64,000 nucleotides of DNA, from positions 186,001-250,000 of the forward strand of contig NZ_JAGMUJ010000130.1 of NCBI RefSeq assembly GCF_019049255.1. Direction: 5' to 3'. Below are positions 25,339 through 34,407 of the stretch, in pieces. The stretch is from Streptomyces sp. AC558_RSS880. GTDB lineage: Bacteria; Actinomycetota; Actinomycetes; Streptomycetales; Streptomycetaceae. The position numbers and the translations under genes were made by a program. Positions within the stretch are counted from its first letter, which is position 1, and every line of letters begins with the position of its first letter. The notes below the pieces were generated by a model that was not told where the DNA came from, searched no databases, and was given only the letters and a program-made list of their open reading frames with translations.

Positions 25339-26117
25339 GCCGCCCCCTGGTCCTCGGCCGACTCGCCCAGGTAGAGGCGGCGTACGGCGTCGGTGCGGGC
25401 GAGTTCGTCGGCGGGTCCTGACAGGCGGGTCTCGCCGACCTCCAGGACGTGCGCGTGATCGGCGAGGGAGAGCGCCATGCCGGCGTTCTGCTCGACGAGG
25501 AGGACGGCGGTGCCCTGGGCGTTGATCTCGCGGATCACCTCGGCGATGCGGTACACCATCTGCGGGGCGAGACCGAGGGAGGGCTCGTCGAGGAGCAGCA
25601 GGCGTGGGGCGGCCATCAGGGCGCGCCCGATGGCGAGCATCTGCTGCTCGCCGCCGGAGAGCAGACCCGCGGCCTGGTGGGTGCGTTCGGCGAGGCGGGG
25701 GAAGAGCGTGAAGACCCGGTCGCGGGCCTCCTGGACCTGGGCGCGCCCGCGCCGGCCGAGGCCGAGGCCGCCGGAGCGCAGGTTCTCGTCGACCGAGAGT
25801 CCGGCGAACACCCGTCGCCCCTCGGGGACCTGGACGACTCCGGCGCGTACCGCCGCGACGGGGTCCTTGCCGTCGAGCACCGTCTCGCCGTAGCGGATGC
25901 GGCCGGCCGTGATCGCGCCGCGGTGCAGGCGCAGCGTGCCGGAGACGGCCCGCAGCAGGGTCGTCTTGCCGGCGCCGTTGGCGCCGAGCAGGGCGACGAC
26001 GGCGCCGTGCGGCACGGTCAGGGACACGGAGCGGAGAGCGGACAGCGCGCGCCCGTACGTCACGTCGACGTTCTCGACGTGCAGGGCGGGCGGGCTGTCC
26101 GGTGGTGCTTCGGGCAT
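25335..26117 (-). CDS. livF: ABC transporter ATPase LivF-like, first gene of the liv operon
   Basis: 260 aa. The ATG at 26117 is preferred to the GTG at 26120 because GAGGAGTC then has normal spacing. Walker A GANGAGKTT, signature LLSGGEQQMLAIGRAL, Walker B LLLLDEPSLGLAP, switch LVEQNAGMALSLAD, all as in LivF. First gene of a five-gene operon (F-G-H-M-K) with 4-8 nt overlaps throughout, so the proteins are made in step. The order with the binding protein last is unusual compared with enteric liv operons but common in actinobacteria. Confidence 0.94.
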   Translation of the reverse strand: MPEAPPDSPPALHVENVDVTYGRALSALRSVSLTVPHGAVVALLGANGAGKTTLLRAVSGTLRLHRGAITAGRIRYGETVLDGKDPVAAVRAGVVQVPEGRRVFAGLSVDENLRSGGLGLGRRGRAQVQEARDRVFTLFPRLAERTHQAAGLLSGGEQQMLAIGRALMAAPRLLLLDEPSLGLAPQMVYRIAEVIREINAQGTAVLLVEQNAGMALSLADHAHVLEVGETRLSGPADELARTDAVRRLYLGESAEDQGAA

Positions 26118-26487
26118 CACGACTCCTCGGGGCCGGGCCGCTCGGGGCGGTCACGGCTTCGGGGGAAGGGGTGCCTCACGACAGCACGGGGGCGGAGGAG
26201 CGGTACAGCTTTTGGCGCCCGTACGCTGCGGCGTACCAACGCGGGTGGGCGGGGGTTGTGCGGGTGCCCAGGCCGGGGCCGGGGCCCGTGGCACCGGAGC
26301 CGGGACCCGTGGCACCGGAGCCGCAGCGCCGGGCCGGGGTGTCGCTTGCCGCCTCCGGCAGGGTGCCGCCGCGCCCACCCGTGCCGCCCCAGCGGCACGA
26401 CTGCCCGCGGCTGGGCGGGCGGGCGGCGCGGCTGGGTGGGGGCGGCGCGGCTGGGTGGGCGGTGTGGCCGGCCGTGGTGGGGTGGGG
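26118..26487. other. Gene-free GC-rich region upstream of livF
   Basis: About 370 bp between livF and the PucR-type gene, both read leftward. It must hold the liv promoter. It is repeat-rich: two 21-bp tandem copies at 26285-26326 and two imperfect copies of GGCGGCGCGGCTGGGTGGG near 26428-26466. I see no coding capacity that stands out. Confidence 0.45.
26285..26326. repeat. Two tandem 21-bp repeats
   Basis: The unit beginning CCCGTGGCACCGGAGCCG occurs twice head-to-tail (26285-26305 and 26306-26326); the copies are identical over 18 bp and then differ. A third degenerate GGGGCC stretch precedes them. This could be slippage or a pair of binding sites. Confidence 0.6.
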
Positions 26488-27750
26488 TCAGGGGCGGAGG
26501 AGGGTGCGGGCCGTCAGGGCCAGGCTGACCTCGATCAGGTCGGTGGGGCGGGAGAGGGAGCGGCCGGTGAGTTGTTCGTAGCGGCGGAGGCGGTTGAGGA
26601 CCGTGTTGCGGTGGCAGTAGAGGCGACGGCTGGCCCGCTGGGCCGAGCCGTCGCAGGCCAGCCAGGTGGCCAGGGTGTCCAGCAGGACCTCCGCGTCGGC
26701 GGGTTCGAGGTGCGCCAGCGGGCCGAGCAGCCGCTCGGCCAGCGCGGCGCCGAGTTCGGGAGTCGACACCACCAGCGCCGCCGGCAGGTGCTCGGTCAGG
26801 TGGACCGTGCCGCCCTGCTCGGGGCACAGGCTCAGCGCGGTGTCCGCCAGCCGCCGCGCCTCCCCCACCGCGGACAGCCCTTCGACCGCGCTGCTGACGC
26901 CCACCCGCGCACCGGCCGCCTGCTCCTCCGGCACGACGGGCTCCGCACCGTCCTCGACCAGGACGATGCCGTAGTCGGCGTCCACGCCCGTGTGCCAGTG
27001 CACGCGCACACCCGCGGCGAGGGACGCTTGGGCATCCGAACAGCCGGAGGGCCGGCCGCCGGCGACCGCGACGACCACGTACCGCCCGTGCTCGGGCAGG
27101 TTCAGCGCCTGCGCGGCCTCGGGCAGGTCGGCGATCCTGCTCGTACCGTCCAGCAGGGCCGCGGCCAGCAGACGCACCCTGTTCTCCCTCCGCCACGCGA
27201 GCCGTCGCTCGGTCTGCCGGTAGGCGTCCGCGACGAGGGTGCAGTGCTCGTCGACGAAGTCCCACACGTCGGACGCCACGTGCACCAGCAGCCGTACGTC
27301 CTCGGGCGCCGTCCGGGACGTCTCGTCGACCAGTCCCTGCCACACCAGCGAGCCGCCCAGCCGGAAGGCGTGCAGCAGGGCGTCCAGCGGCAGCCCCTGT
27401 TCGGCGCGCGTGGCGCCGATCTTCCAGGTGCAGCGCCGCGCCGCGTCGCGGGCGCCCCGCGGATCGAGCAGGGAGGAGATGCTGTGCCGCAACGAGCGGT
27501 GCACCTCCTGCCAGGTCGTGGTGGCGTCGCCCTCCACCGCGGCCCGGTAGGCGGGCTCCTGCTCCTGCAGGACGGCGACCAGCCCGTCGGTGAGCTGGGG
27601 CAGGTCGTCCAGCAGGACGCGGGCGGCCCGGTGCAGCACGCGCAGCGCGTCGGCGTCGATCAGCGCCCGCACGCGCGGTGTGCGGGACCGCGCGGCGGGC
27701 GCGGGTCCAGGGCGCGGCAGGGTACGTGGCCGTACGGCGTGTTGCATCAT
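26488..27750 (-). CDS. PucR/CdaR-type transcriptional regulator
   Basis: 420 aa from ATG 27750 (GGGGGAG 8 nt upstream). The N-terminal half is helical with no clear domain (DADALRVLHRAARVLLDDLPQLTDGLVAVLQEQEPAYRAAVEGD). A central GGDEF-like region and the C-terminal PucR-type helix-turn-helix follow: LLDTLATWLACDGSAQRASRRLYCHRNTVLNRLRRYEQLTGRSLSRPTDLIEVSLALTA. PucR proteins control purine or amino-acid catabolism and transport, often sensing small metabolites. Its position just upstream of the liv operon, read in the same direction, makes that operon a candidate target. Confidence 0.88.
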   Translation of the reverse strand: MMQHAVRPRTLPRPGPAPAARSRTPRVRALIDADALRVLHRAARVLLDDLPQLTDGLVAVLQEQEPAYRAAVEGDATTTWQEVHRSLRHSISSLLDPRGARDAARRCTWKIGATRAEQGLPLDALLHAFRLGGSLVWQGLVDETSRTAPEDVRLLVHVASDVWDFVDEHCTLVADAYRQTERRLAWRRENRVRLLAAALLDGTSRIADLPEAAQALNLPEHGRYVVVAVAGGRPSGCSDAQASLAAGVRVHWHTGVDADYGIVLVEDGAEPVVPEEQAAGARVGVSSAVEGLSAVGEARRLADTALSLCPEQGGTVHLTEHLPAALVVSTPELGAALAERLLGPLAHLEPADAEVLLDTLATWLACDGSAQRASRRLYCHRNTVLNRLRRYEQLTGRSLSRPTDLIEVSLALTARTLLRP

Positions 27751-27897
27751 CGCGCATCTCCCCCAGGGTCGGCTTCCCGGCGGTGCCCGTGCGGCGGCGG
27801 TCCCCGTACCGGCGCCCGGCCGGTACGGGGGAGCCCGTGGGCCGGCCGCCATCGGACTCGTCCTGCCCCGAAGGATGACATACCGTCCGGTCGGTCC

Positions 27898-30591
27898 CTA
27901 GGGTTGTGCACCGGTCTTTTCCGCCTGCCCGACGAGGCGGACCAGCTCGACCCGGGAACGGACCCCCAGGGTGGCGAAGATGTTCCGCAGGTGGTAGTCG
28001 ACGGTGCGGGTGCTGACGGACAGGCTCAGGGCCACCTCCCGGTTGGTGGCGCCCTCGGCGACGCGCCGTGCGATGCGCAGCTGCTGCGGGGTCAGCCGGG
28101 ACAGCTCCCCGGCCCCGGGCAGGCCGGGGGCCGCGCCGCCCGCCCGCGACTCGGCGGCGGCCTGCTGCGCCCACAGGTGCGCGCCGCAGCGCTCGAAGCC
28201 CATCAGCGCCTCCCCGAGACGGTTCCGCGCCTCGCGCAGCCGGCGTCTGCGCCGCAGCCACTTGCCGTAGAGCAGTTCCGTGCGTGCCCGCTCGAAGTCC
28301 CCGGCCGTCTCCTCGTGGCGGTCCAGGGCGCGCAGGTACAGGGGGTCGGCCGCGTCCGGGGCGGCCAGCAGGGCGCGGCAGCGCAGGAGTTGGGCGGGGG
28401 CCTGCGGGTCGGCTCCGCAGGCGGCCCACAGGGCGAAGTCCTCGACGGCCGCGGCCGCGTGCTCGGGGCGTCCGGCGAGTACGGTGGCCTCCACGAAGCA
28501 GGGGACGGCGAGCATCCACACCGCGAAGTGGCCGCGGCGGGCACCGGAGCGGACCAGGGGGCCCAGCCGGTCCGCGGCCTCACGGGGGCGGCCGGCGCCG
28601 AGGTCGGCGCGGGCCGCGGCCCACTGGGCGAGCGTCGCGGCCTGCGCGAGTCCGTGCCGGCGGGCGGTGCGCAGGGCCGCGGCGACGTGCTCGGCGACGA
28701 TCTCCCGCTCCCCCTCGATGGACGCGGCGAGCGCCAGCACCGCGTGGTGGTGGGCGGCCGTGTTCCGCTGTCCGGTCCGCGACGCGGTGCGCAGCCCCTC
28801 CTCGGCGTGGGTCCGGGCGAGCTGGTGGCGTCCGGCCCGCAGTTCGGCGTAGGCCAGGTACTCCAGCGCCCTCGGTTCGAGGGCGGCGCAGCCGAGGGTG
28901 CGGGCCGTGGCGAGTGCCCGCGCGCCGGCGCGGCGGGCGGCGGTCGTGTCACCGAGCATGAGCGCGGCGGAGGCGGACCGCAGGAGCGGCTCGGGCTCGT
29001 CGCCGGACAGCCCGCGCTCGACCACCCGCCGCAGCGGGCCGGCGGCACGGTCGAACCGTCCCAGGAGCACGGCCCGCATCCCGTCCCGGTGATCCCGCAG
29101 CAGCACGGAGTGCGGGCCGGCGGCCGGGGCCCCGGAGGAGAGCGCCCGGGTGGGGGTGAGGGCGTGGAGGCAGGAGGCCGGGTCGCCTGCCGCCCATGCC
29201 GCGTCCGCCGCTCCCAGCGTCGCCGTGTCGGCGGCCTCGTGGTCGGCCCTGGTGAGCAGACCCGCGGCCAGCAGGAAGGACTCGCGGGCGTCGTCCACCG
29301 GCCCGTCGGCGAGGAGCACCGCGCCGCGCAGGAGTTCCGCGCCGCCGCGTACGGAGGCGGGGACCGGACGGCTCCGGGCGGCGTCGAGCAGGCGCAGGGC
29401 CTCGGAAGAGTGCCCGGCGAGCAGGGCCTGCGCCGCGGCGGCGGTGTAGCGGTGTGCCCGCTCCGCCCCGTCCGCCGTCAGTTCGGCGGCGCGGGTGAGC
29501 GCCCCCCGGCGCAGGCCCGGCGGCGCGGAGGCCGCCGCCGCCGCGAGTTCGGCCGCGAGGGCGGGGGCGGGACCCGTGACGGTCCGGGAGCGGTGCAGCA
29601 GTGCGAGGACGCCGTCCGCACCGGTGTCCGCCAGGCACGCGGCCAGTGCGTGGTGCGCGGCACGGCGTCGCTCGGGCGGCGCGCCGGCGTACACCGCCCG
29701 CCCCAGCAGCGCGCTGCGGAACCGCAGGCGGCCCTCGGCCAGGACCAGCACCTCGGGCAACGGCCGCGCCGCGTCGGCCCCGGCCGCCCGCCGTACGAGG
29801 TCCGCGTCGGCGTCCGGTTCCCCCGTCGCGCGCACGGCGGCCGCCGTCGTCAGCAGCAGGCCGGCCCGGTCCGGCGGTACGCCGGTCAGGCACCCGCCGA
29901 CCACTCCGGTGAGGACCTCCCCGTCGGCCAGCGGCCGGGGCAGCGCCCGGCGCCCGGCGAGCTGGGCGGGCGACAGCCGGTGGACCAGCGCCAGCAGCAG
30001 CGCGGGATTGCCCTCGGCCGCCGTCACCAGTTCCTCGCGCACGCCGGGGTCGACGGCACCGCCGGTCACGTCGTCGACCACCCGGGCCGCGTCCCCGGGT
30101 GCCAGCGGGCCCAGCCGCAGCACGGGCAGCGCCGCCAGCTCCCGGTCGACGGGCCGGTGTCCGGGAACCGTGAGGAGCAGTCCCGCCCGGACCCCCGTCG
30201 CACGCACCCGCGCGGCGGCGTGTCCCAGCGCGGCGCGCGACGCGGGGTCCCACAGGTGCGCGTCGTCCACGCACACCAGGAGCGGCGACGCGCCGGCCGC
30301 CGCGCGCAGGACGTCGAACAGCGCCTCCCCCGCCGTACCGTCCCCGGCGACCCGCACGGTACGGCCGGCGGCACGCAGCAGGGTGTGCAGGCCGCTCAGC
30401 GGCGGTGCGCTGCGGCCGGGTTGGGCGCGTACGTGCCACACCGGTCCGGCACGGAAGGAGCCGGCGGCGTACTCCAGGAACCTCGTACGGCCGCAGCCGG
30501 GTTCACCGGTCACGACGTGGACGCCGCCGTCGGTGCGCAGCCCGTCCGGCAGCCGGTGGATCGCCTGCCGCGGGATCGTCTGTCCGGTCAT
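27898..30591 (-). CDS. LAL-type LuxR transcriptional regulator
   Basis: 897 aa. An N-terminal AAA/NB-ARC-type ATPase has Walker A GEPGCGRTR (about residues 29-37) and Walker B LLVCVDDAHLWDP. A long helical TPR-like middle follows with many Ala/Leu-rich repeats (AELRAGRHQLARTHAEEGLRTA). The C-terminal LuxR helix-turn-helix reads LTPQQLRIARRVAEGATNREVALSLSVSTRTVDYHLRNIFATLGVRSRVELVRLV (about 830-885). Large ATP-binding LuxR regulators activate secondary-metabolite or sugar genes; the target is not evident. It is read toward the PucR gene with a 147-bp gap. Confidence 0.92.
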   Translation of the reverse strand: MTGQTIPRQAIHRLPDGLRTDGGVHVVTGEPGCGRTRFLEYAAGSFRAGPVWHVRAQPGRSAPPLSGLHTLLRAAGRTVRVAGDGTAGEALFDVLRAAAGASPLLVCVDDAHLWDPASRAALGHAAARVRATGVRAGLLLTVPGHRPVDRELAALPVLRLGPLAPGDAARVVDDVTGGAVDPGVREELVTAAEGNPALLLALVHRLSPAQLAGRRALPRPLADGEVLTGVVGGCLTGVPPDRAGLLLTTAAAVRATGEPDADADLVRRAAGADAARPLPEVLVLAEGRLRFRSALLGRAVYAGAPPERRRAAHHALAACLADTGADGVLALLHRSRTVTGPAPALAAELAAAAASAPPGLRRGALTRAAELTADGAERAHRYTAAAAQALLAGHSSEALRLLDAARSRPVPASVRGGAELLRGAVLLADGPVDDARESFLLAAGLLTRADHEAADTATLGAADAAWAAGDPASCLHALTPTRALSSGAPAAGPHSVLLRDHRDGMRAVLLGRFDRAAGPLRRVVERGLSGDEPEPLLRSASAALMLGDTTAARRAGARALATARTLGCAALEPRALEYLAYAELRAGRHQLARTHAEEGLRTASRTGQRNTAAHHHAVLALAASIEGEREIVAEHVAAALRTARRHGLAQAATLAQWAAARADLGAGRPREAADRLGPLVRSGARRGHFAVWMLAVPCFVEATVLAGRPEHAAAAVEDFALWAACGADPQAPAQLLRCRALLAAPDAADPLYLRALDRHEETAGDFERARTELLYGKWLRRRRRLREARNRLGEALMGFERCGAHLWAQQAAAESRAGGAAPGLPGAGELSRLTPQQLRIARRVAEGATNREVALSLSVSTRTVDYHLRNIFATLGVRSRVELVRLVGQAEKTGAQP

Positions 30592-30756
30592 TCACTCGAC
30601 GTTACTCACGCGTAAGGTGATGTGGAGGGGGCGCGTCCACGAGTGTGCCGTGGCCCAGGGCGCCCGGCGTCCGGCGGTGCGCGCGCACAACGCCGGTGGC
30701 GGCCCGCGTCGTGCGCGGACCGCCACCGGGTGGTCGTTCGGCGGGAGCCGGGGATC

Positions 30757-31659
30757 TCAGGAGGTGTGCGGGCAGTTGCCCCGGGACTCCTCGATCGTCA
30801 GGCTCGGCCGGGGCAGCGGGCACAGGAACTGCTCGTAGCGGGTGTCGTTGTCGATGAACCGCTTCAGCCAGGAAACGCTGTACTTGGCGATCGTCGTGTT
30901 CGACGAGTTGGGCGTGAAGTGGGTGGCGCCGTTCAATTCGATGTAGGCCCGGTCCAGGGAGGACGGCAGGCCGCTGTAGAGGGGCTCGGCGTGGCTGGAG
31001 ACGGGGGCGATGGTGTCGCCGTCGGCGCCGAAGAGGAGGGTGGGGGTCCTGACCTCGGACCAGGTCTTGTCGAGGTTCCAGGGCGTCAGCGGGATCGCCG
31101 CCTGGAGCGAGGGCCGGTCCTTGGCGGCTTCGAGGGTTCCGCCGCCGCCCATCGAGTGGCCCATGACGCCCAGCCGGCTGCTGTCGATGCGGCCGCGGAC
31201 CGCGCTGCGCTGGGTGAGGTAGTCCAGCGCGGCGAGCAGTTGGTCGCCGCGGGAGGCGGGCTGGTCGAGGGTGGTGTTGGTGTCGATGGTGAACACCACG
31301 AAGCCCTGGGAGGCCAGGCGCGGGCCCAGCCAGGCGATGGAGGACTGGTAGGCGGTGAAGCCGGGCGAGATGGCGATCGCCCCGAAGGTGCCGTCGGCGG
31401 TGCTGGTCGGGTAGTAGATGGTGCCTCCGCCGAAGCCGGTGACGGCCAGCGAGGAGACGGAGATGTCCGACACCGCGTACGGGCCGCGCAGCGCCTCGAT
31501 GCTCGATTCGGTCGGTGCCGGGCCGCGCTCGTAGGGGTTGTCGGCCGCCTGGGCGCCGGGGCCGCTGAGGGTGGTGAGGCCGACGACGGCGGTGACGGCC
31601 GCGGCCAGTGCGGCGAGCCGGCCGGTCCGGCGCCTGCTGGTGTGGGGGTGCTGCTGCAC
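30757..31659 (-). CDS. Secreted cutinase-like polyester (PET-hydrolase-type) hydrolase
   Basis: 300 aa from GTG 31659 with GAGAGGACC upstream. The signal peptide ends near residue 38 (TTLSGPGAQA/ADNPYERGP). The mature enzyme follows the Thermobifida cutinase/PET-hydrolase pattern almost block for block: NPYERGPAPTESSIEALRGPYAVS, GFGGGTIYYP, AISPGFTAYQSSIAWLGPRLASQGFVVFTIDTNTTLDQP, RIDSSRLGVMGHSMGGGGTL. Triad: Ser in GHSMGG, Asp in FGADGDTIAP, His in NGATHF. TPWNLDKTW supplies the aromatic wall Trp, and FLCP ... NCP the C-terminal disulfide. The residue corresponding to the substrate-binding Tyr of these enzymes is Phe (PGFTAY). It should cleave cutin and similar polyesters. Confidence 0.93.
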   Translation of the reverse strand: MQQHPHTSRRRTGRLAALAAAVTAVVGLTTLSGPGAQAADNPYERGPAPTESSIEALRGPYAVSDISVSSLAVTGFGGGTIYYPTSTADGTFGAIAISPGFTAYQSSIAWLGPRLASQGFVVFTIDTNTTLDQPASRGDQLLAALDYLTQRSAVRGRIDSSRLGVMGHSMGGGGTLEAAKDRPSLQAAIPLTPWNLDKTWSEVRTPTLLFGADGDTIAPVSSHAEPLYSGLPSSLDRAYIELNGATHFTPNSSNTTIAKYSVSWLKRFIDNDTRYEQFLCPLPRPSLTIEESRGNCPHTS

Positions 31660-32367
31660 GACGGGTGGTCCTCTCTGTCGCGGCGAGTCGCCCGGCCGGT
31701 GCACGGGGATCACGGCGTGGTGGGGGCCGTGCCCCGGCCGGGGGCGCCGCCGATTGACTGGGGGTGCCACTGTCGGAGAGGAGGGGGCCGGTGCGGACCG
31801 GCAATCTCACCGGTCTCGTGCACCGCGCCGGGCGTCCCGGGTGCCGGGTCGCGGGGCTCCGCGACGGGCTCGGGCACCGGGGGCAGCCGTGCCCGCGCGC
31901 ACGGCATGCCTGTGCGAAACGGGGGTACACGGGCAGGCGCGGTCACCGTCGGAGTCGGCGCCGACGGTGACCGCGGTGCGCGCCGCTCCCGGCTCTTCGC
32001 CGGTCGGCAGCCGGTCGGCAGGGTTCTTGCGCCGCGTCGTGGACATGGGCCCGGCCCACTCGGCCCGGGCGGGATCGGCCGGCAGTCGTTCGTCCTCCGG
32101 CAGCCCCGCGCGCCGCGGGAACTCCACCGCGTCCCGGCCGGAGTCCGCGAGGTCGGCGGTCTCACCGCGCGGTCACCCGTCGTCCGCCCGCCCGGGCGGC
32201 GGGCGCACCGCGACCGGCGCCTTCGTCGTCCTTCCGGGATCCGGCCGGCACCGCCGGTATGCGTCCCGGCCCCGCACGTCACCCGACTGGCTCGCCGGAC
32301 GAGCCGTCCGGGCCCGGTCCGTGCTCGAATGGAAGCGGCCTCCATGCCTACCCGGAGGGAGCTGGGA
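31660..32367. other. Long region without a confident gene
   Basis: About 700 bp divergent space between the cutinase gene and a small Cys/His protein. A 106-aa minus-strand frame (31807-32127, ending in Arg/Ala-rich text) and several plus frames are open, but none has a ribosome site plus a recognisable domain. A degraded small gene is possible. Promoters of both flanking genes must lie here. Confidence 0.4.
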
Positions 32368-32550
32368 ATGCACGAGATGTGGTGCGGTGCAGACACTTCG
32401 GGAGAGCTGGTGTGGCATGTCCTCACGTCGGACAAGTCATCCACGCTCTGCGGAGTGGAGAAGCAGGACGAGTCGACTCACCGGCATGTGACGGACCGGC
32501 ACTGCTTCTCCTGCATGAAGACGTTCCAGGCCGTCGTCGAGGCGAGCTGA
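32368..32550 (+). CDS. Small Cys/His-rich protein, 60 aa
   Basis: Starts at ATG 32368 with GGAGG 9 nt upstream (an ATG at 32344 would add 8 residues). The protein, beginning MHEMWCGADTSGELVWHVL, has four cysteines and three histidines: WCGADT, TLCGVEK, HRHVTDRHCFSCMKTF. The C-terminal H-x-H-x4-H-C-x2-C pattern looks like a metal-binding knuckle, probably zinc. No family is recognised with certainty. No signal peptide, so intracellular. Convergent with the TPR gene, 46 bp between stops. Confidence 0.65.
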   Translation: MHEMWCGADTSGELVWHVLTSDKSSTLCGVEKQDESTHRHVTDRHCFSCMKTFQAVVEAS

Positions 32551-32596
32551 GGCCGGCCGCCGTCCGGCTCCGCCGTACCGGCCCGGGCGGGCCGGT

Positions 32597-34282
32597 TCAG
32601 TGGCAGGGGCGGTCCGCGCCGGAGGTCTCCGGACGGTGGGTCTCCAGCCGGCAGAAGCAGGACGCCTCGACGGGCACGTCCGCCAGCGCGGTCGCCTGCC
32701 TGAGCTGCTGGGCGATGATCGCCGCCTCCCCGGTCCTCCCGGTGCGCAGCAGGCACTCGTGGAACCCGTGCAGCGCCCAGACGTTGCCCGGGTGCTGCAG
32801 GGGCCGGGGCAGGGTGCCGTCGAGGCCGAGGTCGGCCCGGTACACGGCTTCGGCCTCTTCGATGCGGCCCTGCTCCAGCAGCAGCGCCCCGTAGGCGTGC
32901 CGGGTGGGCTGCATCCAGCCCCAGGGCTCGTCGTAGGGCAGGTTGTCGTCCAGCTCGACCGACCGCTCCAGCGCGGCGAAGGCGGTGTCGTACTCGCCCT
33001 TGCGGTAGGCGAGTTCGCCGTCCAGCATCGCCGACGCGATGGCGAGGATGTCGAGGCAGGTGTTGTTGAACAGCATCCGGGTCCCGGGGACGCGGTCCAC
33101 GGCCGCGCGGAAGCGGGCCCGCTCCGCCTCGGCCCCGTCGGTGGCGCCGGTCGCGGAGAGGGCGACGCCCCGCGCGTAGTGGAGCATGGCGGTGGTCACG
33201 CAGTACAGCTCCGGGTCGGCGGGGAACGGCAGCGCCAGGACGTCGTCCCAGCGGCCGAAGCGGATCAGGACGTGGACGCGCATCGCCAGGAATCCCTCGA
33301 GCCAGTCGGCCATGGGCGGGCTCTGCACCCGGAGGAGTTCCTCGGGGACGGCGGCCTCGAGCCGCGCGGCGGCGTCCAGGGCGACCTGCGACTGGCCGGC
33401 GAACATGGCGCCGTAGATCCTGAAGTGGTGGTTGTGGACGCGGTAGAGCGTGTAGAAGTTCATGGCGCCGGCCCGCTCGAGGTACTTCTCGTCGGCGGCC
33501 ACGGCGACGGTGTTGTCGGAGACGACCCGGCGGTAGTCGCCGCACAGCACTTCCAGGTGCGAGGGCATGTGGTGCAGGTGCCCGGCGTCGGGCACGGCGC
33601 CGCGCAGCCGGTCGGCGACGGTGAGGGCGGCTTCCGGTGTGGGGGACATCTCCATCAGGTGGACGTACAGGTGGAGGACGCCGGGGTGCCGGGCGCCCGC
33701 GTCGGTGGCGAGCGCGCCGTCGAGGACGGCCTTGGCCTCCAGGGTGCGGGCGCCGTCGGCCGGACGGCCGGTCCGCAGGTCCCACAGCTGCCAGGGGGTG
33801 AGGTTCATCAGGGCGTCGGCGCAGAGCGTGGCCACGTCCGGGTCGCCGGGGGCGTCCTCGTACACGGCGAGCATCCGGTCCGCGTAGGGCTCGTTCCACA
33901 CCGAGCAGTCCTCGGCGGCCTCCGCCTGCGGGTAGCGGGCGCGCAGGGCCTCGATGAGGGCCCGCTCGACGGGGGTGGCGTGCGCGGCCTTCTCGTGCGC
34001 CCGCTCCACCGCGCCGTGGGTGCGGGCGACGGTGTCGACGAGTTCGGCGCCGTCGAAGGCCTCCCAGGGCTTGTTGTAGTTGGGGCCGAGGGCGTAGGCG
34101 ATGCCCCAGTGGGCCATGGCACAGTCCGGGTCGGCCTCGGCCGCCTTCTCGAAACAGGCGACCGCCTCCTCGTGGTTGAACGCGTACGTCCACGTCAGAC
34201 CCCGGTCGAACCAGAGTTGGGCGTCGGCGGAGGAGGTCGTCACGGGCCGGTGGTGGTCGCCGAGGTCGTAGTAGTCGTCCAT
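32597..34282 (-). CDS. Tetratricopeptide-repeat protein
   Basis: 561 aa from ATG 34282, set by AGGAGGCACGC. The start MDDYYDLGDHHRPVTTSSADAQLWFDRGLTWTYAFNHEEAVACFEKAAEADPDCAMAHWGIAYALGPNYNKPW holds a clear TPR pair; more repeats follow (EAALTVADRLRGAVPDAGHLHHMPSHLEVLCGDYRRVVSDN, YDTAFAALERSVELDDNLPYDEPWGWMQ, GRIEEAEAVYRADLGLDG). The His-rich HLHHMPSHLEV block is conserved in this family of unknown function. The protein ends with a Cys-containing tail ASCFCRLE. Likely a cytoplasmic scaffold. The reading frame is open far upstream only because the same frame carries an oxidoreductase relic. Confidence 0.85.
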   Translation of the reverse strand: MDDYYDLGDHHRPVTTSSADAQLWFDRGLTWTYAFNHEEAVACFEKAAEADPDCAMAHWGIAYALGPNYNKPWEAFDGAELVDTVARTHGAVERAHEKAAHATPVERALIEALRARYPQAEAAEDCSVWNEPYADRMLAVYEDAPGDPDVATLCADALMNLTPWQLWDLRTGRPADGARTLEAKAVLDGALATDAGARHPGVLHLYVHLMEMSPTPEAALTVADRLRGAVPDAGHLHHMPSHLEVLCGDYRRVVSDNTVAVAADEKYLERAGAMNFYTLYRVHNHHFRIYGAMFAGQSQVALDAAARLEAAVPEELLRVQSPPMADWLEGFLAMRVHVLIRFGRWDDVLALPFPADPELYCVTTAMLHYARGVALSATGATDGAEAERARFRAAVDRVPGTRMLFNNTCLDILAIASAMLDGELAYRKGEYDTAFAALERSVELDDNLPYDEPWGWMQPTRHAYGALLLEQGRIEEAEAVYRADLGLDGTLPRPLQHPGNVWALHGFHECLLRTGRTGEAAIIAQQLRQATALADVPVEASCFCRLETHRPETSGADRPCH

Positions 34283-34407
34283 GCGTGCCTCCTGCGGATG
34301 GCCGGCCGCCGGTGACGCCGGCGAGGAACGTCCCCTGGGGACGAAACCGACGATAGCGGGGCACCGGCGTCGGTGCAGGCGCCGGCGGGGACCGCCACCC
34401 GTGCCGG

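Noticed and set aside
25897..30615. A 1572-codon open frame on the plus strand
   Set aside because: It lies opposite the liv, PucR and LuxR genes. The text is Gly/Arg/Gln-rich without domains, a shadow produced by very high GC at third positions.
31807..32127. A possible 106-aa gene on the minus strand
   Set aside because: Codon positions are GC-biased and the N-terminal part looks protein-like, but there is no ribosome site or known family and the C-terminal half is Arg/Ala-rich noise.
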